From assembly GCA_022575985.1 (NCBI GenBank), contig JAKSXM010000007.1, forward strand, positions 34,598,501 through 34,662,500: DNA of 64,000 nucleotides, given 5' to 3'. The position numbers and the translations under genes are program-made. The notes under the pieces are model-generated. The model did not search any database. It was given only the letters and a program-made list of their open reading frames with translations, and was not told the origin of the DNA. Of the stretch, positions 33,538-45,875 are shown piece after piece. Position 1 is the stretch's first letter; every line of letters starts with the position of its first letter. This stretch comes from Anagrus nilaparvatae (lineage: Eukaryota; Arthropoda; Insecta; Hymenoptera; Mymaridae).

Positions 33538-33795
33538 AATAAACTTTTAACTTTACAAGGGGTTTTTTTTAGGCAAAAAAAACGAATATTCGATAGAAAA
33601 TAATAAAAAATATTCAGTTTTTTAACCTAAAAAATTTTCCGATTTTCCAAGATAGCGGCCCAAAAAAATTTGAAAAAAATAAACTTTTAACTCTACAAAG
33701 GGATTTTTTAGGGCAAGAAAAACGAATATGCGGTGGAGAATATCCAGTTTTTTAACCTAAAAATTTTCCAATTTTCTAATACAGCGGACCGAAAA
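33538..33795. repeat. Duplicated ~130-bp block in the unit
   Basis: AATAAACTTTTAAC, then CTACAAAGGG-like, AAAAACGAATAT, CAGTTTTTTAACCTAAAAA and TTTTCCAATTTTC-like words appear twice in order (33538-33660 and 33681-33790). Both repeat units are present again in array units 2 and 3. Confidence 0.75.
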
Positions 33796-34051
33796 ACTTA
33801 AAATACTAAATTTTTGACATTATAAGGAGTATAAAAGGGAAAAAATAATGAATTTATAAAAAATGAAAAATTATACCCCCAGAGTATCCACTTCCACCTG
33901 GAATGATCATTTTCATCCTGAGAATCCTTTCTATTGCATTAAAATAAATGGGAAACCCAATGATAAACCAGCTGGTAAACGATCATGGTTTTTTTAGCGC
34001 GAGTATCTTTAAATATTAATAAATTTTTTCAATAATTGAAAAAAAAAATTT

Positions 34052-34330
34052 AATTTACTTTATACCCGCAAAAAAATGTCGTTTTTGTTTGCGCTCAATA
34101 AGGTTACAGTGATTAAAGTTCAAAATTTATATGTAAGTTACATGAAAGTCTAAGATCGCCAAACTTGGCCTTCAATAAACATTCATAAAATAAACAAAAA
34201 ATAAAATCTAATAGATATATTACACAATTAAAAATTTACATAAACGTGGAATCATAACTAAACTAATAAATTTTAAACCAAATTAAAAATAACTACCGGA
34301 ATTATAATAGATAATTACGAAAGAAATTTT
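34052..34330 (+). mobile_element. Second Helentron-like 5' region, unit 1
   Basis: ATACCCGCAAAAAAATGTCG, AAGGTTACAGTGATTAAAG and TTCAAAATTTATATGTAAG align with 31820-31960 in the same order. The terminal hairpin is absent. The helicase frame follows directly, so this is probably the 5' portion of the element that carries it. Confidence 0.6.
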
Positions 34331-34378
34331 TATACGAAGAGACTCGCGATTTTTTTAATTAATTTTTTAATTTTTTAA

Positions 34379-35967
34379 CCATACTCAGGATTCCATAATG
34401 ATAATTTAGAAAGAGATTTAGGAAAAAGGGCGATAGATTTATGTTATAACTGGAATATGCCCATTGAAAACAAACCAACTGAATTAGAAATACATTTTTT
34501 TCTGAATACCTAAAAATCTCAACAAGATAAGAAAATATATAAACAAAATACAGAATCTAAAATATCGTTTACAGATGACCAACAACAAATATTAAACTTT
34601 TAAGATACTCAAATAACCAGTATACAAAACAGTACTATGACAGCAAATAGTATAAAAAGAGTTATAATACAAGGCAAAGCTGGTTCTGGTAAAAGTACAA
34701 TAATGAAAGAAATGGTTAGGAGGATTACATCAATTTTCGGAGAAGATTCGGTTAAAGTAGCGGCATCAACAGGTATGGCAGCGGTTAACATAGATGGACT
34801 AACATTAAATTATTTGCTACGATTACCTTTAAACTACAAGTTATTTTCTAAATTAGAAAATCAAAATGCAAAAAAATTTCAAACGGATTTGAAAGATTTG
34901 AAATTTTTAATAATAGATGAGATGTCTTTGATCGGTTTAAGAACTTTATTTCAGATAGAATCACGATGTCGAGAAATACATGCTAATTAAATTGAACCTT
35001 TTGGCGGAATCATAATTTACTTACTTGGAGATTACAATCAATTGACACCGGTTGGAGACATAGCAGTATTTAGTGATAAAAAACTAACAGACAATTTACA
35101 AACATAAGGAAGAATAATTTTTAAACAATTTCAAAAGTATTATTGTCTCCAAAACGCACACAGACAAAAGGGTAATCATATCCCTTACTCACAATTGCTT
35201 GATGAAATAGCAAATGCAGAGTTATCTCAACATAATTATAACTTGTTATATAACCAAAGAGAGACAGTTATCCCCAAAGAAGAATTAGACAATTTCCAAA
35301 ACGCAATTCATTTGTTTCCAACGTGTGCAGAAGTTGAAAAACATAATGAAACATTTTTGAAAAATACGGGACACCCAGTTGTACGAATAATTTCCACAAA
35401 CACACCAAATATTGCCATGCGTTGCTCAGACGAACAAGCAACAGGATTACAAAGTATACTTGTCAAAAAATTGTAGAATAATGTTACGTACGAATTTATG
35501 GGTAGCAGGTGGATTAACAAATGGGAGCTTACATACGGGAAATAATATATGCTGATTATGAATCACCACCACAATTACTTCACGTATTAATGGTTGAATT
35601 TGAAAATTACAAGGGACCATTTTTGTATAAAAATTATTTCCTAATTATTCCTGTAAAAAGAACTTGGAAACATAACAATATTCTATGCAGTCGCACAAAA
35701 TTTCCAATTATGTTATCATATGCTCTAACTATTCATAAATCTCAAGACAAAACATTAGATAAAATTTTCTTACACATAGGGGGCACGGAAAGACAATTAG
35801 GTATCACGTACGTCGGCTTAAGTCGAGTTAAATCAATTAATGATGTAATTCTAATAAAAGGTTACAATAAATATCGTTTTGACTCGATACGAATTTCTTC
35901 ATCTTTTAAAGTAAAAGAAGCTTTCATGCAATCATTAAACAAAATTAATAAAGGAATTAAAGAATAA
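34379..35967 (+). pseudogene. PIF1/Helentron-type helicase pseudogene, unit 1
   Basis: SF1 helicase motifs in order: I QGKAGSGKST; Ia AASTGMAAVNIDGLTLN; II LIIDEMSLIGL; III LLGDYNQLTPV; then NAHRQKG, WVAGGLTNGS, YALTIHKSQ and GITYVGLSRVK. This is the PIF1-like helicase found in Helitron/Helentron Rep-Hel proteins. TAA codons at 34511, 34601, 34988 and 35105 and two frame changes between 35476 and 35521 inactivate it. No Rep nuclease motif (HxH, YxxxY) was seen upstream, so only the helicase half is left. Confidence 0.83.
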
Positions 35968-36241
35968 AATATTGATTAAAACATTTTTCAAAAACAAATC
36001 ATATATAATCAAAAATTAATTAATTAAAGTTATTATTTTGAATATACATTTAATTAATTACTATTATGTAAATAAACATGCTAATACTGTAAATGTGTAC
36101 ATACAATATTTTGTACATTAAATATTTATTGTTTATAAAAAAAATGAGTTTGATTATTTACTTCACCTAATATACCCAATTAATAATATTTCAAATAATA
36201 ATAATCGTCTGTATTTAGGAATAAATTTAGTGGGTTGTTAC

Positions 36242-36277
36242 GCTTCGCACAGTCTATAATTGTTAGCAATTATCTAG
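36242..36277 (+). mobile_element. Helentron-type 3' end, unit 1
   Basis: GCTTCGCACAGTCTATA is followed by the hairpin ATAATTG-TTAG-CAATTAT (36256-36273) and CTAG (36274-36277), then T. The foldback arm interrupted at about 31802 resumes right after it, which supports this as a true boundary. Confidence 0.75.
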
Positions 36278-36345
36278 TTTAAATTAATGTATGTTTATTT
36301 TAATATTTCTTTGTATACGTATGTGTGTATAAAATTATCTGTACT
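36278..36345. repeat. Outer right arm of the interrupted foldback
   Basis: TTAAATTAATGTATG through TTTGTATACGTATGTGTG is the near-exact reverse complement of 31265-31320. Confidence 0.8.
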
Positions 36346-36459
36346 TATGAATGATAAATATTAAATAAAAATTATATTTTTTAAACTAAGTTACATATTC
36401 TTTTTTTTAATTACACAGGCACAAAAAAAAATTCATGTACCAGAGGGTAGAACCCCTGG

Positions 36460-37310
36460 TATGGGGGTTTTTGGTTGTGCTTAAACCATATGTGGCCATA
36501 GAACTGCAATAAAACAAGCCAATTTGCCCCCACGGCCCCCATATGCCCCCAAAGGACTGAAAATTTTTTTTTCGAAAAATGAAAATTGAACTATATATTC
36601 ATGTTTTTTGGGACGCTTATACCAAAAATGTATACAAAAAATGTTTTTAACCAACTTTTGGCCCTGTTGAAGACTCCAGTGCCCCCATTTATACCCCCCA
36701 AACGAGTTAAAAATATTTTTATTACAAAAACTAAATCTCAATGTGTATTGTTATGTTTTTTGAGGCGCTGAAACCAAAGATGAATGTAAAAAATGTGTTT
36801 ATCCAATGCTTGGTCCTCTAGGCTACCCGAGTGCCCCCATTCATCCCCCCAAACTAGTTAAAAATAATTTTATTAGGAAAACTTAATGTGTATTCTTATG
36901 TTTTTTGAGACGCTAAAACTAAATATGACATCGGGGTGGTTTACAGGGCCAAACATTAGTAGAAAACATTTTTTATATTCATTTTTGGTTTTACCGTCCC
37001 AAAAAATATAAGAATTCTTATTAAGTTTTAATTTTTCTAATAAAAATATTTTTACCAGTTTGGGGGGGTGATATTAACGGGGGCACTGGGGTCGTCTACA
37101 TGGCCAAACGTTGGTTAAAAACATTTTTTGTATACATTTTTGGTATAAGCGTCCCAAAAAACATGAATAAATATTGTTCAATTTTCATCTTTAAAAAAAA
37201 AAAAAATTTTAGTCCTTTGGGGGGCATATGGGGGCGCTGGGGGCAAATTGGCTAGTTTTATTGCATTTCTGTGGCCATATTTGGTTTCAGCACAACCAAA
37301 AACCTCCATA
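36460..37310. repeat. Foldback element with C/G tracts, unit 1
   Basis: Terminal words TATGGGGGTTTTTGGTTGTG and their reverse complement mark both ends. Inner pairs include GTCCCAAAAAACATGAATA, GGTATAAGCGTCCC and GTGCCCCC/GGGGGCAC. Arms of roughly 350-400 bp, total 851 bp. Frames within it (for example 36481-36741) follow from the palindrome and are not called genes. Confidence 0.82.
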
Positions 37311-37312
37311 TT

Positions 37313-38569
37313 TGTATTTGTCACCCTAAAATTCCAATTTGTTATTATAAATAAATATAATTATTTAAATTAAAATTTTTTTTTTTACTTTTTTACAGAC
37401 GTACTATTTTTAAGAAATCATTTTAGACATAGTTAATGATATGCTGAATCGGGTCAAAAGAGGTCATTTTTTAATTTTATGAAGGATCTTATTCATAAAT
37501 TTTATCAAAATGATGACTTAAACGTTGTCTTAGTTTTTTGGAGTTCCAATCGAAAACTCTTAAATTGAAATTTTCAAATCTGCATTTACAACTATTATCA
37601 AAAACTTTTTGAAAAAAATTTTTGTACCAGATCTCCAATCAGACTCTCAAAAACTGTTTTTTTGAAAACCGAGTTCTTGTATGTGCATAAATCACACCAT
37701 TTACACTGTAAAAATTCTTATCTGATTAATTAGTATCTGGGTAGTAAATTTATACTACCAGTAAATTTACTACCTATATAGGAATTACCCGAAAAAGAAT
37801 TTTTACAGTGTATGTACCAAGAGTATCACCCGCTTTCCTACAGTATCGACGGAAACAATAGCTTATTCGACGTCTGAAACAACGTCTGAGAAGACGTTTC
37901 AATAAGGTTTTAAACATAGTAAATCATATGTATATATATATTTAATATGTATATTATATGTGTACATATTTTTTTAATAATATTGTAACTGTTATTTATA
38001 AAATTTTAAGGAAAATATGAAATATAAAATAATTTTTGGTACGTCAAAAATATATTTAAATTTATAGGTAAAATTTTTTTTTATTTTAGCACCATTTTCA
38101 CAGAAAATATAACTAAAAAACAAATAAAAAAATTTGTTAACGATTTAATACTTTTAAGTTATTAAAGTAGCCCTTGAATTCAATTGTTTCATAAAAAAGG
38201 CATTAATTTCACATTTTTTATTGTAATTTTTGTCCTCGTTACAAAAAAACAGCAATCACCTTTAGCAGAAAACTTTATTTTTCTAAACTTGATTGCAAGA
38301 CCCTAGGCTCTACACCCCTCAGGCTTTTTAGCCTCTGGTTTAGAAAAATAGTGTATTCGAAAAGTATATTATTAATAAGCTGTCAAATTGAAAATTTTAT
38401 TAATGATATTTTTTCATAAAATTGTATACAGTATAAATTTATTATATTTGATTTTAAATTATAAATTAATAATTTTTGAAAACAAAACTTTTGAATTAAA
38501 AATTTAAACTATATATTATTTTTATTTAAAAGAGAATTCCACTAAAGGTCCACTGGATACAAAAATAGA
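37313..38569. other. AT-rich unit interior without a gene
   Basis: Apart from the MITE at 37702-37812 I see nothing. The same DNA recurs in unit 2 (44619-45875) and is mostly deleted from unit 3. Confidence 0.6.
37702..37812. mobile_element. 111-bp MITE with TACACTGTAAAAATTC termini, unit 1
   Basis: TACACTGTAAAAATTCTT at the left is the reverse complement of AAGAATTTTTACAGTGTA at the right. An inner palindrome TAGTAAATTTA-TACTACCAG-TAAATTTACTA sits in the middle. The transposon superfamily is not determined. Confidence 0.8.
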
Positions 38570-39379
38570 AATTTAAACTGCAAATCTGAAAAAAATATTT
38601 AAACAAAGTAACATGTTATAAAAAAAATTTTTATAAAATTTGAAAAGTATATATTTATCTAATCTTAGATAAATACTAAATTCTCCATCTCTATAAAAAA
38701 AAATTCATCGATGCATCTTTCAAATCAACGATAGCAAAGAAATGTTTTTGAAGTGACTATACTGACAAGTGAAAAATTAAACTAGTAATCATAAGGAAAC
38801 CATTTGTATTTTCACTGCTTCTACTCATTACTTCGAATTATAACATTCAATGTTCTATCTCTTTTAGGAAAAAATATATTCATAATTCTATATCATGCAA
38901 GTTAATGATTCTTCGAGATCGTAAACTATTTTTCACCCCCCCCCCTAAAAGCGTCAATTTTTCACCACCCCTAAAAACGTCACTTTTTCACCCCCCCCCC
39001 CTAAAAGCGTCAATTTTTGACCCCCCCCCTGCCGAGCCAAACTTTTCAAATACCCCATCCAATGAACATGTTCCATGTTAATATATTCATAATTCTATAT
39101 CACAAAAGTTTACGATCTCGAAGAATAATTAACTTCCCTGATATAGAATTATGAATATATTTTTTCCTAAAAGAGATAGAACAATGTTTTTTCAATGTTT
39201 CAGATATAATTCGAAGTAATGAGTAGAAGCAGTGAAAATACAAATGCTTTCCTTATGATTACTAGTTTAATTTTTCACTTGTCAGTATAGTCACTTCAAA
39301 AACATTTCTTTGCTATCGTTGATTTGAAAGATGCATCGATGAATTTGTTTTTGTCTTCTGACAGAGATAGAGAATTTAG
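38570..39379. repeat. Foldback element with C-tract centre, right arm cut by unit 2
   Basis: The left arm (about 38585-38925) and right arm (39060-39379) pair through ATATTCATAATTCTATATCA, CACTGCTTCTACTCATTACT and GATGCATCGATGAATT. The centre (38930-39030) has runs of C with TAAAAGCGTCAATTTT spacers. The left arm includes sequence that should follow GAATTTAG, but in the right arm unit 2 starts there. That missing part appears at 51624-51745. Confidence 0.82.
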
Positions 39380-40531
39380 TCTCTATATATTATAAAGTTA
39401 TAACCGCCGCCGCCGCTGCCGCCGCTGTCGCATGAGCCCTTTGTGCCAATGGACCTTTTGTGCCAAAATGGACCTTTTGTGCCAATGGACCTTTTGTGCC
39501 AAAATGGACCTTTTGTGCCAATGGACCTTTTGTGCCAAAATGGACCTTTTGTGCCAATGGACCTTTTGAGCCAAAATGGAACTTTTGTGACAAATTGGAT
39601 TTTTTGTGCCAAAATGAACCATGTCGCATGAGCCCTTTGTGCCAGTGGACATTTTGTGCCAAAATGGACCTTTTGTGCCAATGGACCTTTTGTGCCAAAA
39701 TGGACCTTTTGTGCCAATGGACCTTTTGTGCCAAAACGGACCTTTTGTGCCAATGGACCTTTTGTGCCAAAACGGACCTTTTGTGCCAATGGACCTTTTG
39801 TGCCAAAATGGACCTTTTGTGCCAATGGACCTTTTGTGCCAAAATGGACCTTTTGTGCCAATGGACCTTTTGTGACAAAATGGACCTTTTGGGCCAAATT
39901 GGACCTTTTGTGCCAAAATGGACCTTTTGGGCCAATGTGGTCCTTTTGGGCCAATGTGGTCCTTTTGGGCCAAAATGGACCTTTTGGACCAAAATGGACC
40001 TTTTCGGCCAATGTGGTCCTTTTGGGCCAAAATGGACCTTTTGGGCCACAGTGGTCCTTTTGGGCCAAAGTGAACCTATTGGGCCAAAGTGGTCCTTTTG
40101 GGCCAATGTGGTCCTTTTGGGCCAATGCGGTTTTTTCTATATTTAACCAATTATTATGTAAGTTAAATTATTAAGTTGTTTTTTTTATGTTTTTATATAA
40201 TCTATATTTTTTATACTTTGTTTAAGTTTAAAATATAAGTAAAAATAGAAAAATCAAATTTTTCATTTTTTGACTAAATTGCAAATGTTGACTAACACCT
40301 CTTTATACTACATACAACCATCTAAAATTATACTAATACACTTTTTTTAGGTTTATTTATCATTTATGTGCATATTTTAATACCGATTTTTGAAGCCGAT
40401 TTTTGGCCACTTTTTTTTTTTTACTACACTGTGGTACGCCTTACAAGTGATTATAAAAATATACTATCGCAATACTTCAATCACTCTGCGGGAGTTGGCG
40501 CGCGTAGCGCGCAGGGGGCGGAGCCCCCTAG
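39380..40531 (+). mobile_element. Non-autonomous Helitron, copy 2
   Basis: Same 5' TC end and same hairpins plus CTAG (40528-40531) as copy 1, but here the base before TC is G of GAATTTAG. The minisatellite at about 39430-40130 is shorter by about 92 bp. Confidence 0.8.
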
Positions 40532-40766
40532 TATATATATATTAATTTACGGGAATGACAGCGTTAAAAACACAGAGTTAAAAACTTGAAAAAATGATTT
40601 CTCCTGTCCCCATGCCTGCTTATAGTGCACATGGTCGCACTCCGGACTGCGTTATCTACATAATGCCTTTTTTTTTTTAACATTATGCGGGTGCCTCAGT
40701 CCTAGAACAATGATAGAAATAATTTCAGAATTTAATCTTCTCAGAAAAAAAATGGAGAAAAAATGA

Positions 40767-40843
40767 CGTCCGGGTCGGGACGCGAACCCTTAACTTTCAG
40801 ATCGAAAGGTTGACGCGCTACCGACTGAGCTATCAATGCTCTC
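40767..40843 (-). ncRNA. tRNA-like sequence, unit 2
   Basis: Identical to the unit 1 copy, with the same A and B boxes and the same unpaired acceptor ends. Confidence 0.68.
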
Positions 40844-41684
40844 AATAAACTTTTAACTTTACAAGGGGTTTTTTTTAGGCAAAAAAAACGAATATTCGAT
40901 AGAAAATAATAAAAAATATTCAGTTTTTTAACCTAAAAAATTTTCCGATTTTCCAAGATAGCGGCCCAAAAAAATTTGAAAAAAATAAACTTTTAACTCT
41001 ACAAAGGGATTTTTTAGGGCAAGAAAAACGAATATGCGGTGGAGAATATCCAGTTTTTTAACCTAAAAATTTTCCAATTTTCTAATACAGCGGACCGAAA
41101 AACTTAAAATACTAAATTTTTGACATTATAAGGAGTATAAAAGGGAAAAAATAATGAATTTATAAAAAATGAAAAATTATACCCCCAGAGTATCCACTTC
41201 CACCTGGAATGATCATTTTCATCCTGAGAATCCTTTCTATTGCATTAAAATAAATGGGAAACCCAATGATAAACCAGCTGGTAAACGATCATGGTTTTTT
41301 TAGCGCGAGTATCTTTAAATATTAATAAATTTTTTCAATAATTGAAAAAAAAAATTTAATTTACTTTATACCCGCAAAAAAATGTCGTTTTTGTTTGCGC
41401 TCAATAAGGTTACAGTGATTAAAGTTCAAAATTTATATGTAAGTTACATGAAAGTCTAAGATCGCCAAACTTGGCCTTCAATAAACATTCATAAAATAAA
41501 CAAAAAATAAAATCTAATAGATATATTACACAATTAAAAATTTACATAAACGTGGAATCATAACTAAACTAATAAATTTTAAACCAAATTAAAAATAACT
41601 ACCGGAATTATAATAGATAATTACGAAAGAAATTTTTATACGAAGAGACTCGCGATTTTTTTAATTAATTTTTTAATTTTTTAA

Positions 41685-43273
41685 CCATACTCAGGATTCC
41701 ATAATGATAATTTAGAAAGAGATTTAGGAAAAAGGGCGATAGATTTATGTTATAACTGGAATATGCCCATTGAAAACAAACCAACTGAATTAGAAATACA
41801 TTTTTTTCTGAATACCTAAAAATCTCAACAAGATAAGAAAATATATAAACAAAATACAGAATCTAAAATATCGTTTACAGATGACCAACAACAAATATTA
41901 AACTTTTAAGATACTCAAATAACCAGTATACAAAACAGTACTATGACAGCAAATAGTATAAAAAGAGTTATAATACAAGGCAAAGCTGGTTCTGGTAAAA
42001 GTACAATAATGAAAGAAATGGTTAGGAGGATTACATCAATTTTCGGAGAAGATTCGGTTAAAGTAGCGGCATCAACAGGTATGGCAGCGGTTAACATAGA
42101 TGGACTAACATTAAATTATTTGCTACGATTACCTTTAAACTACAAGTTATTTTCTAAATTAGAAAATCAAAATGCAAAAAAATTTCAAACGGATTTGAAA
42201 GATTTGAAATTTTTAATAATAGATGAGATGTCTTTGATCGGTTTAAGAACTTTATTTCAGATAGAATCACGATGTCGAGAAATACATGCTAATTAAATTG
42301 AACCTTTTGGCGGAATCATAATTTACTTACTTGGAGATTACAATCAATTGACACCGGTTGGAGACATAGCAGTATTTAGTGATAAAAAACTAACAGACAA
42401 TTTACAAACATAAGGAAGAATAATTTTTAAACAATTTCAAAAGTATTATTGTCTCCAAAACGCACACAGACAAAAGGGTAATCATATCCCTTACTCACAA
42501 TTGCTTGATGAAATAGCAAATGCAGAGTTATCTCAACATAATTATAACTTGTTATATAACCAAAGAGAGACAGTTATCCCCAAAGAAGAATTAGACAATT
42601 TCCAAAACGCAATTCATTTGTTTCCAACGTGTGCAGAAGTTGAAAAACATAATGAAACATTTTTGAAAAATACGGGACACCCAGTTGTACGAATAATTTC
42701 CACAAACACACCAAATATTGCCATGCGTTGCTCAGACGAACAAGCAACAGGATTACAAAGTATACTTGTCAAAAAATTGTAGAATAATGTTACGTACGAA
42801 TTTATGGGTAGCAGGTGGATTAACAAATGGGAGCTTACATACGGGAAATAATATATGCTGATTATGAATCACCACCACAATTACTTCACGTATTAATGGT
42901 TGAATTTGAAAATTACAAGGGACCATTTTTGTATAAAAATTATTTCCTAATTATTCCTGTAAAAAGAACTTGGAAACATAACAATATTCTATGCAGTCGC
43001 ACAAAATTTCCAATTATGTTATCATATGCTCTAACTATTCATAAATCTCAAGACAAAACATTAGATAAAATTTTCTTACACATAGGGGGCACGGAAAGAC
43101 AATTAGGTATCACGTACGTCGGCTTAAGTCGAGTTAAATCAATTAATGATGTAATTCTAATAAAAGGTTACAATAAATATCGTTTTGACTCGATACGAAT
43201 TTCTTCATCTTTTAAAGTAAAAGAAGCTTTCATGCAATCATTAAACAAAATTAATAAAGGAATTAAAGAATAA
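41685..43273 (+). pseudogene. PIF1/Helentron-type helicase pseudogene, unit 2
   Basis: The same helicase motifs (GKAGSGKST, LIIDEMS, GDYNQLTPV, GLSRVK) and the same stops and frame changes as in unit 1, at an offset of 7306. Its defects predate the amplification. It lies between the second Helentron-like 5' region (about 41358-41636) and the CTAG end at 43580-43583. Confidence 0.83.
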
Positions 43274-43547
43274 AATATTGATTAAAACATTTTTCAAAAA
43301 CAAATCATATATAATCAAAAATTAATTAATTAAAGTTATTATTTTGAATATACATTTAATTAATTACTATTATGTAAATAAACATGCTAATACTGTAAAT
43401 GTGTACATACAATATTTTGTACATTAAATATTTATTGTTTATAAAAAAAATGAGTTTGATTATTTACTTCACCTAATATACCCAATTAATAATATTTCAA
43501 ATAATAATAATCGTCTGTATTTAGGAATAAATTTAGTGGGTTGTTAC

Positions 43548-43583
43548 GCTTCGCACAGTCTATAATTGTTAGCAATTATCTAG
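43548..43583 (+). mobile_element. Helentron-type 3' end, unit 2
   Basis: Same hairpin ATAATTG-TTAG-CAATTAT and CTAG as in unit 1. Confidence 0.72.
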
Positions 43584-43765
43584 TTTAAATTAATGTATGT
43601 TTATTTTAATATTTCTTTGTATACGTATGTGTGTATAAAATTATCTGTACTTATGAATGATAAATATTAAATAAAAATTATATTTTTTAAACTAAGTTAC
43701 ATATTCTTTTTTTTAATTACACAGGCACAAAAAAAAATTCATGTACCAGAGGGTAGAACCCCTGG

Positions 43766-44616
43766 TATGGGGGTTTTTGGTTGTGCTTAAACCATATGTG
43801 GCCATAGAACTGCAATAAAACAAGCCAATTTGCCCCCACGGCCCCCATATGCCCCCAAAGGACTGAAAATTTTTTTTTCGAAAAATGAAAATTGAACTAT
43901 ATATTCATGTTTTTTGGGACGCTTATACCAAAAATGTATACAAAAAATGTTTTTAACCAACTTTTGGCCCTGTTGAAGACTCCAGTGCCCCCATTTATAC
44001 CCCCCAAACGAGTTAAAAATATTTTTATTACAAAAACTAAATCTCAATGTGTATTGTTATGTTTTTTGAGGCGCTGAAACCAAAGATGAATGTAAAAAAT
44101 GTGTTTATCCAATGCTTGGTCCTCTAGGCTACCCGAGTGCCCCCATTCATCCCCCCAAACTAGTTAAAAATAATTTTATTAGGAAAACTTAATGTGTATT
44201 CTTATGTTTTTTGAGACGCTAAAACTAAATATGACATCGGGGTGGTTTACAGGGCCAAACATTAGTAGAAAACATTTTTTATATTCATTTTTGGTTTTAC
44301 CGTCCCAAAAAATATAAGAATTCTTATTAAGTTTTAATTTTTCTAATAAAAATATTTTTACCAGTTTGGGGGGGTGATATTAACGGGGGCACTGGGGTCG
44401 TCTACATGGCCAAACGTTGGTTAAAAACATTTTTTGTATACATTTTTGGTATAAGCGTCCCAAAAAACATGAATAAATATTGTTCAATTTTCATCTTTAA
44501 AAAAAAAAAAAATTTTAGTCCTTTGGGGGGCATATGGGGGCGCTGGGGGCAAATTGGCTAGTTTTATTGCATTTCTGTGGCCATATTTGGTTTCAGCACA
44601 ACCAAAAACCTCCATA
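43766..44616. repeat. C/G-tract foldback element, unit 2
   Basis: Copy of 36460-37310 with the same termini and inner pairing. Confidence 0.82.
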
Positions 44617-45007
44617 TTTGTATTTGTCACCCTAAAATTCCAATTTGTTATTATAAATAAATATAATTATTTAAATTAAAATTTTTTTTTTTACTTTTTT
44701 ACAGACGTACTATTTTTAAGAAATCATTTTAGACATAGTTAATGATATGCTGAATCGGGTCAAAAGAGGTCATTTTTTAATTTTATGAAGGATCTTATTC
44801 ATAAATTTTATCAAAATGATGACTTAAACGTTGTCTTAGTTTTTTGGAGTTCCAATCGAAAACTCTTAAATTGAAATTTTCAAATCTGCATTTACAACTA
44901 TTATCAAAAACTTTTTGAAAAAAATTTTTGTACCAGATCTCCAATCAGACTCTCAAAAACTGTTTTTTTGAAAACCGAGTTCTTGTATGTGCATAAATCA
45001 CACCATT

Positions 45008-45118
45008 TACACTGTAAAAATTCTTATCTGATTAATTAGTATCTGGGTAGTAAATTTATACTACCAGTAAATTTACTACCTATATAGGAATTACCCGAAA
45101 AAGAATTTTTACAGTGTA
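45008..45118. mobile_element. 111-bp MITE, unit 2
   Basis: Copy of 37702-37812, same inverted termini. Confidence 0.8.
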
Positions 45119-45875
45119 TGTACCAAGAGTATCACCCGCTTTCCTACAGTATCGACGGAAACAATAGCTTATTCGACGTCTGAAACAACGTCTGAGAAGA
45201 CGTTTCAATAAGGTTTTAAACATAGTAAATCATATGTATATATATATTTAATATGTATATTATATGTGTACATATTTTTTTAATAATATTGTAACTGTTA
45301 TTTATAAAATTTTAAGGAAAATATGAAATATAAAATAATTTTTGGTACGTCAAAAATATATTTAAATTTATAGGTAAAATTTTTTTTTATTTTAGCACCA
45401 TTTTCACAGAAAATATAACTAAAAAACAAATAAAAAAATTTGTTAACGATTTAATACTTTTAAGTTATTAAAGTAGCCCTTGAATTCAATTGTTTCATAA
45501 AAAAGGCATTAATTTCACATTTTTTATTGTAATTTTTGTCCTCGTTACAAAAAAACAGCAATCACCTTTAGCAGAAAACTTTATTTTTCTAAACTTGATT
45601 GCAAGACCCTAGGCTCTACACCCCTCAGGCTTTTTAGCCTCTGGTTTAGAAAAATAGTGTATTCGAAAAGTATATTATTAATAAGCTGTCAAATTGAAAA
45701 TTTTATTAATGATATTTTTTCATAAAATTGTATACAGTATAAATTTATTATATTTGATTTTAAATTATAAATTAATTATTTTTGAAAACAAAACTTTTGA
45801 ATTAAAAATTTAAACTATATATTATTTTTATTTAAAAGAGAATTCCACTAAAGGTCCACTGGATACAAAAATAGA

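Larger units (their letters stand above)
31982..39379. repeat. Tandem unit 1 of the 7.3-kb array
   Basis: It begins at the Helitron 5' TC and ends GAGAATTTAG. Unit 2 starts on the next base with the same TCTCTATATATT. Outside the internal minisatellite, units 1 and 2 match at a constant offset of 7306 with almost no differences. Confidence 0.92.

Noticed and set aside
34609..34791. Hydrophobic minus-strand frame opposite the helicase
   Set aside because: It is the antisense shadow of the helicase motif I region.
36481..36771. 86- and 61-codon frames in the C/G foldback
   Set aside because: They lie within palindromic arms and oppose each other, with no similarity to known domains.
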